A DNA stretch of 64,000 nucleotides from Colius striatus (Eukaryota > Chordata > Aves > Coliiformes > Coliidae), in the NCBI RefSeq assembly GCF_028858725.1, contig NC_084767.1, forward strand, positions 1,663,501 through 1,727,500, written 5' to 3'. Made by a program: the position numbers and the translations under genes. Numbering within the stretch: the first letter of the stretch is position 1; each line of letters opens with the position of its first letter. This document shows, piece by piece, positions 36,401-64,000 of this stretch. The notes beneath the pieces were generated by a model. That model did not search any database, was not told the DNA's origin, and saw nothing but the letters and a program-made list of their open reading frames with translations.

Positions 36401-39400
36401 CCTGGACAAGTTCCTGTGTGACCTACTCTAGGTGGGCCTGCTCTGGCAGGGGGATTGAACTAGATGATCTCTCGAGGTCGCTTCCAACCCTTAAGACTCT
36501 GTGATTCTACCCCTTGCCATTAGGCTGGCTGCATGCAACTGCTGGGCTCACGTGGGTTTGCTTTTTGCCTTATATTTGCACAATGAAATATCAGTATTGG
36601 TTCAATTGTAGATGATGCATCTCTCCTCCTTCCCTCCATAAACTCTTCCCACAACAGAGACAAGCAAGTAAAGCAAGAGCAAAGCCCTCTGTATTTTTCA
36701 GGATGTTTAACCAGGAATTAAAGATTAAGGACAGAAAAATGCAGCTGACAAAAAGTTCTTGAGAAACAAAAACAAACCAAAACAATCCAACAATTTCTAA
36801 GGAACACAGAAGTGCAACATTTGAACTTGAGCATTTGTGAACTTAAGGAACCAGAAGAGGCTGAATTCTAGCAAATTCCTATCTGCCTCTTCACCCCTCC
36901 ATCCCTGTCTCACCCTTTAATCTCTTCGTCTCAGTGCTCTCTGAGCACATCATTTTTCTCCAAGGCAGGTCAAGCACTGCTGTTACTGCCAGCTCTGGTC
37001 AAGTCAGACTTAGACAAACATGACCCAGTAAAATCAGAGTCCACATGTCAGCAGGCTCAGGCTCCTTATGTCTAACAGCTTGTGGGTTAAGATCAGAGCT
37101 GGATTAGTTCCCAAACCAGTATGTCCATTGTTCCTCATTTGTATGCATTTTTTCTTTCTTTGAGTTGTTCCAATGCCAGGAATCATTTTTTATCAGAAAT
37201 GCTCAGTCACATAATGACTGTTCCACATAAAGTTACTATGAGGATTTCTGTCAGTTTGGCCTGAGGCCCTATAATAGAACCACCATACAAAGCAGTGTAC
37301 AAAAGGAGCAGATAGCTTCTGGGACAGGATACAGAAAGTCTTCACCACGGCCATACAGCAACACAGACTCTAGCACCACACAGAGCAAATGACTGGTTTT
37401 TCACCCCTTCATCTTTCATGGCTAAAACCTCTCTTGGGCTGGGCTTGGAAAAATGAATTACCTTACCTTAGTGACCATGCATGAGAGTCCACAGCAAGCT
37501 GGTGTGATGTGAGGTGAAGCACAGGCTCCCCATGGGCAGGATGTGGGCTGGCACTGTCCTAGGGAGCAAGCCTTGAGGTGGGAGGCACACAGCAGCTCCT
37601 GCTATCCTTTATCCCTCTGCTCCAGGAATGCCCCATGATGAACAGCAAGTAGAATATGCAAGATGAAAAGTGACCAGTCCATGAGACCTCAGCTGGGGTG
37701 TTTATTCCTGGGTTTAGGGGCTGATGTGCCATGATGAACCAGCGATGATGGCCACAGCTGCCAGGGTTGAGGGCAGCCCCAAGCTCCATGCTGCAGACAG
37801 GCTGCACCCCACAGCAGTAGCAGTAACCTCTGTGGTTTTGGAGGAGTGGGTGCCATTTCCATTGCCATCCAGGGTTAAACAACGGCCTTTATTGCATTTG
37901 CATTGTCCAGCCCCACGTGGCAGCTCCTGCTAATCCTTTGGCTCAACATTATTTCCACATAGGGTAGCATGTCTGCATGTTTTGTCCTTCCAGGCTGTTT
38001 CCTTTGTCACAGTTTTTCTCTTGCAATTTATCCTTCTCCAAAGGGACATTTATCATCTCTTATTCCAGAGAACATGGTTGTTGACTCAGGCATACCTGTG
38101 TGCTTTGCTTCCCTAGGAGATGGAGGCCACGGCTACCTAAAGGACTGGCTCTGGTGGGCTGGCTTGTTAACCAGTAAGTAGCAGCTGTTTCCCTGGGTTT
38201 GCAGCTTTTCCAGGGTCCCTCCCAGTGAATCAGGTGGGGAATGAGCCCAGCACCAGGTGGTTTAAAGCCTTTTTTTCTGTCAAGTTCCCTCATAATCGTC
38301 AGAGGTATTTCAAGGAGAGTGGAGGCAGTGATCCAAGCAGGATCTCCCTTTGGCATCCTCTTGCAGGGCTGGTAGGACTTGCTAGCTCAGTTTTACCCAA
38401 TTAAAAGCATGAGAAGCCAGGTTTTAACAAGGCACTGGGGTACTAAGCACAGGGCAAACAACCTCCTGTGTGTGCCTGGAGGCTCTGGGAAAGGTGACTG
38501 CTGCAGGACAAGGCAGATACCAAGGAGGTGTTGGTAGCAGCTCCTACCTTGAGCAAAGTTTGCTTTGCCTTAGAACAAGCCTTAAATCCTTCTTTTCATG
38601 CTGTAACATTACAGTAACCTCTCAAATTGGACTCAAGCCTGTGCAGAGGGCAGCAGAGGGTTTTTCAGAGCAGTCTTTTCTGGCTCTCACTGCTGCACCA
38701 GTAGCTCAAGGTGCCCCCAACCTTGCTCTGCCCTTGCAGCTCCTGCTGCACAGCACAACCCCCAAGCAAGCACACACTACTCACTGCTCAAGGGCAAAGA
38801 CAGCTCAGCCAGAGAGTATACCAAAGAGATATTTTGTAGGTGAGGAGCAAGCTCACAACAACCTACCACCTCACCCAGACACGCTGCAGCTGCCTGGCTG
38901 GGCTGGAGGGATTTGATGGTTCATATGGGTCACCTGTGACATGGCCAAGCCCTGGCATCTCCTAGCCCCTCTTCACATGTGTGTAGGGCTCCAGAGATGC
39001 CTTTCCTGCTTGCATCAATTTGTAGCAGAGAGATTTTCACCCACTCTCCATCCTTCTTCAGCAGCAACATGAAACCCTCATAATAAAACCCACTCTCTTA
39101 ACTGCCATCTTACTTGTCTGCAAGCCCACAAGAGAAAACACAAGAAGTATACTGTACCTCACTGGTATTTATTTTTCTTGTGTTTGTTTAGTGGGTGGAG
39201 GGGAAGCTGCCAACTTCGCTGCCTATGCCTTTGCTCCTGCAACTATCGTCACGCCTCTGGGGGCTCTGAGCGTGCTCATAAGGTGATTTATGTGTCTATG
39301 TGTCATTTGCCATTTTTGGTTGCCTGTTTGTCCTGTAAGACAGAAAGACTTGAAGTGATACTGATAAGATGTATTCTGCCAAAAGGAGGGAGAAAAAAAG

Positions 39401-41270
39401 TCTCAGTGTCTCCTAGAAATGCTCTAATAGTTGTTGACCTTTTAGGGGATTGTTTGGAAACGGCTGAATTTAGTCCCGTGCCTCTCTGGAATTGCTGCAT
39501 GTGGACAGCAGCCACATACAGTTCAAGTTAAATGATTGCAAATCAGTGTTACATCCTTCCAAATTCCAGCTCTTCAGCCAATTCAAGGCTGGGGCTTTGG
39601 GGTTTGGTTTTTTTTTTGTGTGTGTGTGTGAACAATACTAAAAATCTAAAAGAGCCAAAAATATCAGTCCTGGTTTCAAACCTTCATTTGTCTTTTTTAT
39701 TTCCCTAGGCTTTTAGGGTGCTCTGATCTTGTGGTTTTGTACTTTTGTCTGTTGCCAAAAGGGCTGAAACCATTTTTTGCTTAATTATTTTAAAAGGAGA
39801 TTCATATCAAAGTACATTACTTGAGGTACTGAAGATTTTATAGCAGGACTGTGATTGTGAAATGCATAAGCAAACCGAGAGTTGGAACTGCTCTGGAGTC
39901 TTGCCCCAAACTTTTATGGACAACAACTAGGTGTTTTTGCAGATACATCTATAGCCTCAGTACCTTCAGAGTCTCCCTGAGGCTTAATGGTTCTGTTGCT
40001 TTAGTTAAAACTAATGTAACTCTTTTGCTGTTAGGTTGAGTTTTTTCCCTGTAACACCGGTCCTTGCAGTCATTTCCTTGGGCACAAAAAGCTTCATAAT
40101 GCCCAACAGCTCAAGAGTGCATCTGGAGACCCTGAAAATATTTCTGAAGATGTGCTAACACATTCAGTGTCTCTTCACCTTGCTGATACCTGAGTTGTGA
40201 TCTAGACCACAGCTGCACGTCTGCAGGTTCAGCTCTCAGTAGATGCAATGTGATTGCATATGAACACAAATTGGCTTCAACAAATCCGACACATTTACTC
40301 TGAATTTGTGTCCCTGTATCACACAAAAGGGGTTTTTTAACCTTATTTTAGCTGCTATTCCTTCTTTAAAGGATTTTAAAGCACCAGCTGATGTTTTTTT
40401 CTATCCTGTGCAGTGCCATCCTGTCTTCTTATTTACTTGGAGAAAGGCTCAACCTCTTGGGAAAGCTGGGCTGCATGCTGAGCCTCGTGGGCAGCACTGT
40501 GATGGTGATACATGCCCCAGAGGACGAGGAGGTCACCACTCTGGATGAAATGTCTTCTAAGCTGAAAGAGCCAGGTACACAGGAGATTTCTGTCTTGGGG
40601 CTGGGTAGCATGTACTGCTCTGTCCCCTGTCTCTGCCACTCAGATTTGAGTTATTTCTCTCCCCTTTCCAGGTTTCCTGGCTTATGCTGCGATCCTCTTG
40701 GCTCTTTGCTTCCTCCTGATCTTCTACCTGGGACCCCGCTATGGCCAGAGCAACATCCTCATCTACCTCTCCATCTGCTCCATTATCGGTGCCTTCTCCG
40801 TGTCCTCAGTCAAAGGCCTGGGAATTGCCATCAAGGGCTTTTTTGCTGACCGTCCTGTGCTGCAGCACCCCTTGACCTGGATCCTTCTCACCACGCTGGT
40901 GGCATCCATCACCACACAGATTAACTACCTCAATAAGTCTCTAGATATTTTCAACACCTCTTTGGTGTTCCCCATCTACTATGTGCTGTTCACGACCATC
41001 GTCATCACAACTTCCGTCATCCTCTTCAAGGAGTGGGTCACCATGACTGTAGTGGACATCATTGGGACGGTTTGTGGCTTCCTCACCATCATTTTGGGAG
41101 TGTTTTTACTCCATGCCTTCAAAGACATGGATGTCAGTTTAGGGAACCTACCACAAGTCCTCCAGAGTGGACAGCAGGCGCCAGCCACCCGAGACGACAA
41201 GAACATCCTGATAGAGGTGGACAACTCCAGCATCGCCCCAGAGGATAAACCCAAAGTATTCTACACCTAG
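33368..41270 (+). CDS. NIPAL4: NIPA-like domain-containing protein 4 (ichthyin), complete, 6 exons, 394 residues
   Basis: This is a multi-pass membrane protein of the NIPA magnesium-transporter family. In mammals it is needed for epidermal barrier lipids and is mutated in congenital ichthyosis. Exons: 33368-33395, 34920-35168, 38117-38173, 39192-39282, 40414-40574, 40672-41270; total 1185 bp, one frame, TAG stop. Residues 1 to about 54 form a variable N terminus with glycosylation sequons at N4, N9 and N39. TM1 is about 55-76 ([20 protein letters not shown]), followed by the family signature KKKGLLRLV. Further hydrophobic segments follow, including [73 protein letters not shown] and [19 protein letters not shown]. 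The tail ends DKPKVFYT, like the human -EEKPKVF- end. The ATG sits in the CpG island. It is NIPAL4 rather than NIPAL1-3 by synteny next to ADAM19 and by its short N terminus. Confidence 0.94.
33396..34919 (+). other. NIPAL4 intron 1
   Basis: No repeat is recognised. An open frame of 241 codons runs antisense at 33962-34687, with several hydrophobic stretches and no family I recognise; it is listed as a finding, not as a gene. Confidence 0.6.
34920..35168 (+). CDS. NIPAL4: NIPAL4 exon 2
   Basis: The acceptor is gatttcacag and the donor gtaagg. It covers residues 10-92 and includes [15 protein letters not shown]1 and [12 protein letters not shown]. The reading frame continues past the donor but diverges from the family. 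Confidence 0.94.
35169..38116 (+). other. NIPAL4 intron 2
   Basis: Contains one CR1 fragment (36254-36511); nothing else is recognised. The later introns 38174-39191 and 39283-40413 hold only a poly-T/(GT)n tract at 39608-39630. Confidence 0.7.
36254..36511 (+). mobile_element. CR1 LINE fragment, 3' end, forward orientation
   Basis: It carries the CR1 terminal blocks in order: aacttcttctctgttgaggtg, then ggctgcccagatgggttgcag, then gaactagatgatct, then gactctgtgattct. It is 5'-truncated. Confidence 0.85.
38117..38173 (+). CDS. NIPAL4: NIPAL4 exon 3
   Basis: A 57-bp micro-exon with acceptor gcttccctag and donor gtaagt. It encodes [18 protein letters not shown], matching human GFGYLKDAMWWAGFLT. 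Phase 1 to phase 1. Confidence 0.94.
39192..39282 (+). CDS. NIPAL4: NIPAL4 exon 4
   Basis: The acceptor is tgtttgtttag and the donor gtgatt. It encodes [17 protein letters not shown] to LGALSVLI, a strongly conserved NIPA block. Confidence 0.95.
39608..39630 (+). repeat. Poly-T followed by (GT)n microsatellite
   Basis: A run of T leads directly into about seven GT units inside a NIPAL4 intron. Confidence 0.8.
40414..40574 (+). CDS. NIPAL4: NIPAL4 exon 5
   Basis: The acceptor is tcctgtgcag and the donor gtacac. It runs from [14 protein letters not shown] to SKLKEP plus one base and includes [14 protein letters not shown]. Confidence 0.95.
40672..41270 (+). CDS. NIPAL4: NIPAL4 exon 6 (terminal coding)
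   Basis: The acceptor is ccctttccag. It holds 199 codons including the stop TAG (41268-41270). It contains [27 protein letters not shown] and [11 protein letters not shown], and ends KVFYT. Confidence 0.96.
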
Positions 41271-42790
41271 AGTGTTATTTGTGAGGGTCTGGAGGTTGGG
41301 TGGATGGGTTGGTGTCAGTTAATCCAGTGAGAGATTCAAAAAAAGGAAAAGCAGAAAATAAACCCAAGAGTTGTCTTACCCAAAGTTTGGCAGAGTCAAG
41401 CCAAGTCTCCCCCTGGGCTTTTGCACTGGATCATTCTCATGGTGAACAGCAAGGGATGTGTTTAATCCTCACTGGGATTTGATACATGCAGCCACTGAAA
41501 ACGAAAATCCTCTTGAAATGTGAGACTTCTGAGACAAAGCTCCTCTGTGAGGCCCCTTCCCATCTCTTATCCTTGGCAGGGCTAATTGTTTACTCTTGCA
41601 CTCCTTCTTCCCCCCGCCCCCCCCAAGGTGGCCATTGATGTGTTTATTTCCAGGACCTTGATTGAGTCACTGATTAGTGTTTCTGTCTTCTTTCTTTCTA
41701 GGTGCTTGCATGAACACTGAAATACACAACAGTATCCCAAATGAAGGCCAGAGACAACGACTGAATGCTGTACACCTGCTATTCAGACTGCTCATCCATG
41801 TTAAACTACTTGCTTGGCAAATATAGGACAAGAATATTGGTGAATATGGGAAAAACATGGTGCTCAGGCTCAGTTTTTACAAGGCCATGGCAGAGAGATC
41901 TTTTTCAGCTATTTCTGTGAGGTGCAGCAGTTTCCCTGCAGCAAAGTATTAATTAGTTTGATGTGGGGTTTTTGTTTCTTAGGGTTTTTCCCCTTAGCAG
42001 CTATGGTGCCCAGGCCATGTTGGTGTGGTAGGTGAAGCTGCTATAGGCCTGATCCAGACCTCCCCCAGGTACAGGGCAGCCCCCACTCAGGCTGGGAAGC
42101 TCTGGCAGGGTAAACCCTGTGATAGGAGAAACACCACCACTGTCTTCCAAGGCTTTTTTGTGGTCTGTGAAAACCTTTTCAGCCTGAAAGAGTGAGTGGT
42201 CACGAATTTTTTGAGGTTTCTTTTCTTAGTAAATGCCTTGATCTTGGAGAGCCTCTCATTGCTTTGAGCCCCATGACCTATCCTGCTATCATTTAAGCCC
42301 AAAAGCTTTTCTGTTGTTTAGAGGAAGGTATGGGCTGTGTGTTAAAAGCCAAACTGGCGTAAGTAGGTGATGCTCTGCAGCGCTGTAGGGATGCAGTTGA
42401 TCCTGTTCACCCCTCTCCATCCCTCTCAATACAGTACGGTGCTTACTCATGAGTCGCCTTAAAAACCCCATTGGACTTGTATCAGTGCTGGGCATGGAGG
42501 GGCAGGAGAAATGACATGTTGAGCTGGAAGGTGAAAAAGGAATGTATTGGCACAATTGAAAGTTTTGCCAAGTGTGGAGGCAGCTCTGGCTCGGTTAGCG
42601 CTGCACCAGGGCACACAGCGATGCTGGCTGAGATGTGGAACTGCTCATACCTGGGCATTGCTGAGCAACTTGGGGTTGGGGGGAAGAGGAATATGGCATC
42701 TCTTATTTTAATAACATTTCAGTAGGGTTTTTTTGGAATGTGGAAAGGGAAACAAAAGCTTTTTGTAAATAAAAACATACAACAAACCCT
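41271..42790 (+). other. NIPAL4: NIPAL4 3'UTR (end uncertain)
   Basis: Two AATAAA signals are present: 41357-41362, only about 90 bases after the stop, and 42768-42773. The mammalian 3'UTR is over 1 kb as I recall, so the distal site is plausible. No coding sequence is recognised between them. A C-run lies at about 41613-41624. Confidence 0.45.
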
Positions 42791-42795
42791 TGCAG

Positions 42796-42955
42796 GTGGA
42801 TCTGAAAGTTTTTAATGATTTCTCTGATCTTCCTGGTGTAGCTCTGAAGGATAAACAGGCTGAAAGACAGCAGAAAGATGATCTGTGGGAGAGAATAAAA
42901 CAGGAGTGCCCTCCTTTGACAGCAGAAAATAATCCACATAATGCACTAGCTTCAG
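42796..42955 (+). other. Orphan coding-looking segment, possible exon
   Basis: An acceptor-like cccttgcag is followed by 53 codons that look protein-like: acidic and basic residues, KDKQAERQQKDDLWERIKQE, then CPPLTAENNPHNALAS. The segment ends at cttcag/gtttgg, a weak donor; if not spliced, the frame stops at 42985. I do not recognise the protein. It lies downstream of the distal NIPAL4 polyadenylation signal and upstream of the ADAM19 3' end. It could be a retroposed exon, a fragment of an unrecognised gene, or chance. Confidence 0.3.
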
Positions 42956-43149
42956 GTTTGGCATCCTTTATTGTTGTGATGCTTTAAGCATTTTATTTTA
43001 GACTGTAAACAGGACCCGTATTTCCTCACTGCCTAGAACTGCATTTCATTAAAACCATTCAGCTCCAGCTACCCTGCTGTCTCTGGACAAATGCTACCTA
43101 TAAAATGTAGATCTGAAGGGAGGTAACAAAATAGCACACACTGATGGAG

Positions 43150-46100
43150 TATTTGTCAATGACAACCGACAGATTTATTAAAACCAGGCAAAAAGGCACA
43201 ATGAATTCAAGTATTTGCATAGATGCGCAGAGAGCAGTATTGTAAACCATTAATACGTGGACACAGGAGGAAATGAGATGTATTTTGGTATACATTCTCC
43301 CAAGCAACATTACCTTTCAGCAAAAATCAGGTTTATAATCTTTTAACTCCTCCCACAGTACTCCCCTGTTCTCATTTGCTCAACTTGCACACGTACGAAA
43401 GGATAAAGGACTTACTTAAAACTACCTTCTGGGGACTTTATGATATTTCAGCAATAAAGTTTCCCATTAAGAGTCTGGCCATGTCCAGTTGTTCTCTGAG
43501 CTTTGTGTATCCAGGGGCGTTTTTCAAGTGTTTGATCCCATGCTCACATCAAATGCAGAGGAGCTATTTTTAGAGATTGTTGGGGGCCATTTGATACAGA
43601 TGAGGGCTTGCAGCAGAAGTATGCTGCTCTCTTGAAGTTTCTATTACTATACACCAACTGCAGAGAGAGACACAGAACCATTAGAAAGACAATGTCTTTC
43701 ACTTGCCATCCCTCACTTCAGAGGGGAGTATTTTAGGTCGGTTTGGTTTCCAGGCATATAGAAGGTAAGAAAAGGTCCCAAATGATCAAAATGAGGAATA
43801 ATCAACTAGAAATTCAAGACATGTACTGTTTCCTTGTGGAAAAAAAAAGAGGTAGTAAAGTTGTGAAAACTAGCATGGTTGAAGTCATCCTGCAGATATA
43901 CTGCTACATATAACTACAAATGTAATGAGTGCTTAGGGTTTATCTGTTTGTTTTGCCAATCAGTACAGCCTAGGGACAGAACCATCAGACAACTGTTTTT
44001 CTTTATGCCAACAACAGAGTTTCTCACACATGCAGCAGCAATCACACGGTTTGAGGATTTGTCCATAATAAAGCAAGACACAACAGAAATGTTGTAACCA
44101 TAGCTGCAGAATTCCCTGTGTTCTCCTAGGAAATCATTGCAAGAGGAAAGAAAGAAGAAAAAAAATTGGCATAACAAAAGGTCAGTTAAAAAAAAGTACA
44201 AAAGCCCAGACTATGAGGGGAAAACAAAACCAGAAGGGGGAGGCTTCAGGGTCAGAACCGTAAGCTGTTTAAAGTGCACAGAGACAGCTCTCTCCAGCCA
44301 TGCCCTGGAGAAACAAACCTGGAGTAAACGAGCTGCCCTACAAAAGCACCATGTGTTGTATTCATATTTCTGCTATTTTACTACCTAGGCAATTTAAGAC
44401 AGGTTGGTCTCTCACTGGTATGGGGAGCAGACAGCACACGCTGAGTTACTGCTCAGCCAGACTGAGGCATGAGGAGACACGTGCAAAAACTACCTACTGA
44501 TCTACAGTACCGCATGCTGGAGAGGAGCTTTCAGCACTGGCTGTTGCTGAGCTTCTGCTGAGCTTCCCTCTGGCCATTTGCTTTGTCTTGGCCAGAAGGT
44601 TTCCCTGTCGTACCTTGGCTGTGTCCCAAGGACACGGATGAGAGGGAGGGCGCCACGCTGGGGATGCAGTCGGGTCTTGCAGCACTGAGGCAGGATGAGT
44701 GAGTGCTGGAGGACAAACAGGTTGTGATTCTCGTACTGAAGATGGTTTTATGAGGAAAACAATTCATCTGCTCTGTTAAAGCTAATCAAAATCCACAGTG
44801 CCTCACAAATGATTTTAACTGGGAATACTTTCATGCTTTGCTCCCCATTGTGGCCCGACTTACCACCCAATGTAAACTGAGAATAAGCTGAAGAAGGTTA
44901 TCAAAAGGCTGCCTTCTGCTCTCCCAAGAGGCAGCAGTTTCTGTATAGCACCAATGTGTGCTCCTGCAGCTGCAGGGATGGGCTGAGGAAACCAACAGGT
45001 CTGGATCTTATATGAAAGCACATCAGGGCCAGCACCTGCACTCTCAGCTTGTTCTAGCTGGTAACACTTAACTAAACGATTAAAAACTTGTGAAACCCCC
45101 ATCACCCCATCCCTGCACTGGATATTGCACAACAATATTTAAATACTGTATAACCAAGTCATCCCTATATGGAAAAGGCTATGAGCAGAGAGCATTGAGT
45201 TCAGCTTGGTGTGTGCCGGCACAGTGCCTGGGTGCAGTCCTGCCAAGCCTGACTGCAGCTTGCTGAGTCACAGAGGAAACAGAGGAGAGAAACCAAGATA
45301 CTGAGGCTTGAATTATTCTTTTGGGTGATGAAGGCCATCCAGTCCCCTGTGAAGGTCAGAGCCAGCCAGGAACAGATTGCTTCAGGAGTGCCCGCGGGAG
45401 CCCGGCTGACCCACTTCCAAGGCATTTGCTCCTCCAGCTGTGTGGACACCACTCTGGGTGAGATGGAAAATGGAGAAAAGAGGGGTGAGCACTGATGACA
45501 GAGCAAATGCTGCCCTCTGCCTCTCCTGCAGCTGCTGTTACAGTGGGTGAGGGAAAGCCCATCTCCATTCACATGCTTCCACTCCCTAATGCATCATGTA
45601 GGAAACCCTCCCGCCAGGATCACAATGGGGTTCCTGCAGTTCGTCCACTTTTCACAGCAGCTCTCAATGTGTTGCTGGTTGGAGACAACACCTGTGGTGT
45701 GTGGTGTTCATTGTTAGGGGGTCCAGTCTGCAGGGAGATAAACTCAACAACTCAAAGTCCTTTATTCAGGACGACTTTGGGAAAAAGTCCCTGGAGAGAA
45801 AGCACGTCCTGAGCCGTGGCTAGCGAGGGTTTCTGCTCCTTACTGGGGTCCTCAAGCCTTGTGTGGACCTTCTTGTTTTGCTGATCTTTACTAACCGTTC
45901 TGGGTCACACTCCTCCCTGTTGCTCAGCCCCACTCTCACAAATGCTTTACCTGAGGAAGTGCTCAGCAGTGTGAAGGGCTGAAGTAACTGTTTTGCTAAA
46001 CCCAGTAAGGAACAGATGCAAGCAGAGGCCCCTCCATTAAAGGCAACCAACTCACCAGCCTCTCTGTTTCCACCTGCCAAGGCTGGGCATGAAGGTGTTT

Positions 46101-46189
46101 TGCAGTGATAGCACGATTACTGCCTTCAGACTACTTCCCCAGTGGCGAGGGGACGCTGCTGTGCTTCTGTTATCATGCTCAGTGCCTAC
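43150..46189 (-). other. ADAM19: Region holding the ADAM19 terminal coding exon and 3'UTR (not resolved)
   Basis: The last secure exon (46336-46190) ends with a donor in phase 0, so at least one more exon must lie here. Two acceptors fit phase 0. One at 45950 gives only VKHL and a stop. One at 45453, behind a strong pyrimidine tract, gives 23 codons (SGVHTAGGANALEVGQ...) and a stop at 45382. Neither matches the mammalian tail convincingly. Read-through past the donor would stop at 46052. Confidence 0.4.
43174..43179 (-). terminator. Candidate polyadenylation signal of ADAM19
   Basis: AATAAA on the minus strand is followed by a GT-rich stretch (cagtgtgtgctattttg) about 25-45 bases downstream. 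It would give ADAM19 a 3'UTR of roughly 2-3 kb, in line with the long mammalian one. A nearer AATAAA on the same strand lies at 45766-45761. Confidence 0.4.
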
Positions 46190-62413
<16,224 letters not shown>

Positions 62414-64000
62414 CTGTTGAGAAGTAAGAAGTTAATTACTGTCACAGCAACCACAGACAAATCTGCTGCTGCTGAGTTCTCATCTGACCCTGGTAAGGCA
62501 CTTATCCTTACCAAAGCCATTCAGTGCATCAGTAAAAAGGATGGGAATATTTTGAGTTCAGAGCAAGGAATCCTTCAGTTTGCATACATTAAAACCTCCT
62601 CAGTAGGGCTTCAGACATTGAATTAAGGGGCTAGTGGAACATATGCTGCCACAGAGCTAACCTGAGGAGGACTGCTGTTTTTAAAAGGACAGCTTTTCCT
62701 TTAGGGGCAGTGGAAGCTTTGCAATCAATTGAAGACATTTATCTTTAACAGAAATGACCTAAAAAAAAAGGTGAAGATTTTGTTTGTCAACAGAAAAAAA
62801 CCCCACAGCTCTCTCCAGGACTTGCACATAGCCATATGGTTCTGGTTTTGTCAACGAGCATGTTACAGCCAGGAGAGCTGGAAGATGCCCACTAGATGTG
62901 TGGCTCAACAGGCAGCACACCTCGCTGTGAAGGCTCAGAGTGGAAACAGCCACGTTTGCTGAGCTCCTGTGCCTCCTCATCAAATAGAAAACAGTGTTGA
63001 AGAGCAGCTAGGACATGCTGACAGCTCAGGGGTGCAGGAACCCTCCTGCATGTGCACACCCAGACATCTCTGTCTCCTCTGCAGCTGGGAGGCAGAGCCT
63101 AGGAAAATGCAGGCTGGCAAAAGCAAGACACACCTGTGACTACTTTTGCTTTTTGTTTATTTATTGCAAGCCACAGGTGGCTGCACTGTCCTGTTTATCT
63201 CACTGGGCTCTTTGGCCTGCCCTACATCCACTTAAGATGTCTTGGGTTTGCTTTGGCAGGGGCTGTTTCCTGGCTGGAGCTGGTCCCATCAGCACAGCTT
63301 CCAATCAGTGCCTGAGAGCAGATGACCATTAATATCAATAAAGCCCATGTGGTGTTTTGGAAACAAACTCTGAGCTGGTGTAAAAGGATGCAGGTCCTTG
63401 GTCATAACGAGCCACTTCATCTGCTCCTGCTGAGGACACAGACTGTCTTTCCTTGCCAAAGATTCCATTATTACCAAAGTGAAGGTTTTAAATGCAGAAC
63501 ACAACCCCAGCACCACCGAGAGAAAGCAGACAGTGGGGATGACAACCCAGGGGGGAAGCTGAGAATTCAAGGCAAAATGCATCCAAAAACCTGCCAGTTG
63601 TGAGAGGCTGGGAGAAGCACCTGGTTTCTGCACTAGTGTGTTAGGATGTTGTGCTGGGACTTGGGACGTCCTGCCCTTGTCTCTGTCAGGAATGTAGCCC
63701 TGGGTCAGTAATGAGAGTCTTTTGCTCCAGTGGACTCTTGAGCTAAACTCTCTCGTTGCATCACTCCACGTTGGCAGCACAAAGCGGGAAGGAGTCTCGG
63801 AGCTGGCCAAGGAGACCACGGTCACTAACGGCACCCAAACTGCTGCCTTTCTCCTCACACGCTCCCTTTCATGCCCAAGGCTCTCGTCCAGGGCAGCACT
63901 TGAGAACACATCTGTCTGCCCAGAGCCATATGGCAGCATCACGCTGCTGTGAGCAGAGCTGAGGTGGCAGCAGGCAGAGCTGCCGAGCAGAAGCCTTCCT
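62414..64000 (-). other. ADAM19 intron (right edge of window)
   Basis: No prodomain exon is found here; the expected upstream exon must lie beyond 64000. A minus-strand open frame of 217 codons (63942-63289) has no recognised domain and no splice link to ADAM19. Confidence 0.65.

Overview
The window is vertebrate nuclear DNA, almost certainly from a bird. The introns are compact, there are four 5'-truncated CR1 LINE fragments with the avian-type 3' tail (TTCTATGATTCT-like), and there is a decayed avian ERVL-type LTR. Protein-coding sequence exists only as spliced exons, each bounded by AG/GT, in phase with its neighbours, and matching known vertebrate proteins. Gene order CYFIP2 - (FNDC9 nested, antisense) - NIPAL4 - ADAM19 is the arrangement I know from human 5q33.3, so this is a conserved syntenic block. 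I cannot name the species.

Layout. (1) 1-28,090: the 3' part of CYFIP2 (+), twelve coding exons from 2,183 to the stop at 24,214, encoding the last 534 residues. A long 3'UTR follows, probably ending near an AATAAA at 28,064. An old ERVL remnant lies in the first intron, and a CR1 in the intron after the 3,415-3,614 exon. (2) 5,463-7,245 (-): FNDC9, a single-coding-exon membrane protein gene inside a CYFIP2 intron, with a likely noncoding first exon and a TATA/CCAAT promoter. (3) 28,090-32,900: intergenic, nothing recognised. (4) 32,920-33,480: CpG island at the NIPAL4 start. (5) 33,368-41,270 (+): complete NIPAL4, six exons, 394 residues. (6) about 41,271-46,189: convergent 3' ends of NIPAL4 (+) and ADAM19 (-). 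(7) 46,190-62,413 (-): seventeen coding exons of ADAM19, from the end of the prodomain to the proline-rich tail. The 5' exons lie beyond the right edge, and the final coding exon is not securely placed.

The genes do not form one pathway. CYFIP2 is a WAVE-complex subunit and FMRP partner, FNDC9 a small FN3 membrane protein, NIPAL4 a NIPA-family magnesium-transporter-like protein of skin, and ADAM19 a membrane metalloprotease-disintegrin. No undescribed system is evident. The leads most worth checking are an orphan coding-looking segment between the NIPAL4 and ADAM19 3' ends, an in-frame 87-bp candidate cassette exon in ADAM19, a tight G-quadruplex motif in the CYFIP2 3'UTR, the FNDC9 promoter, and a few long unexplained intronic ORFs.
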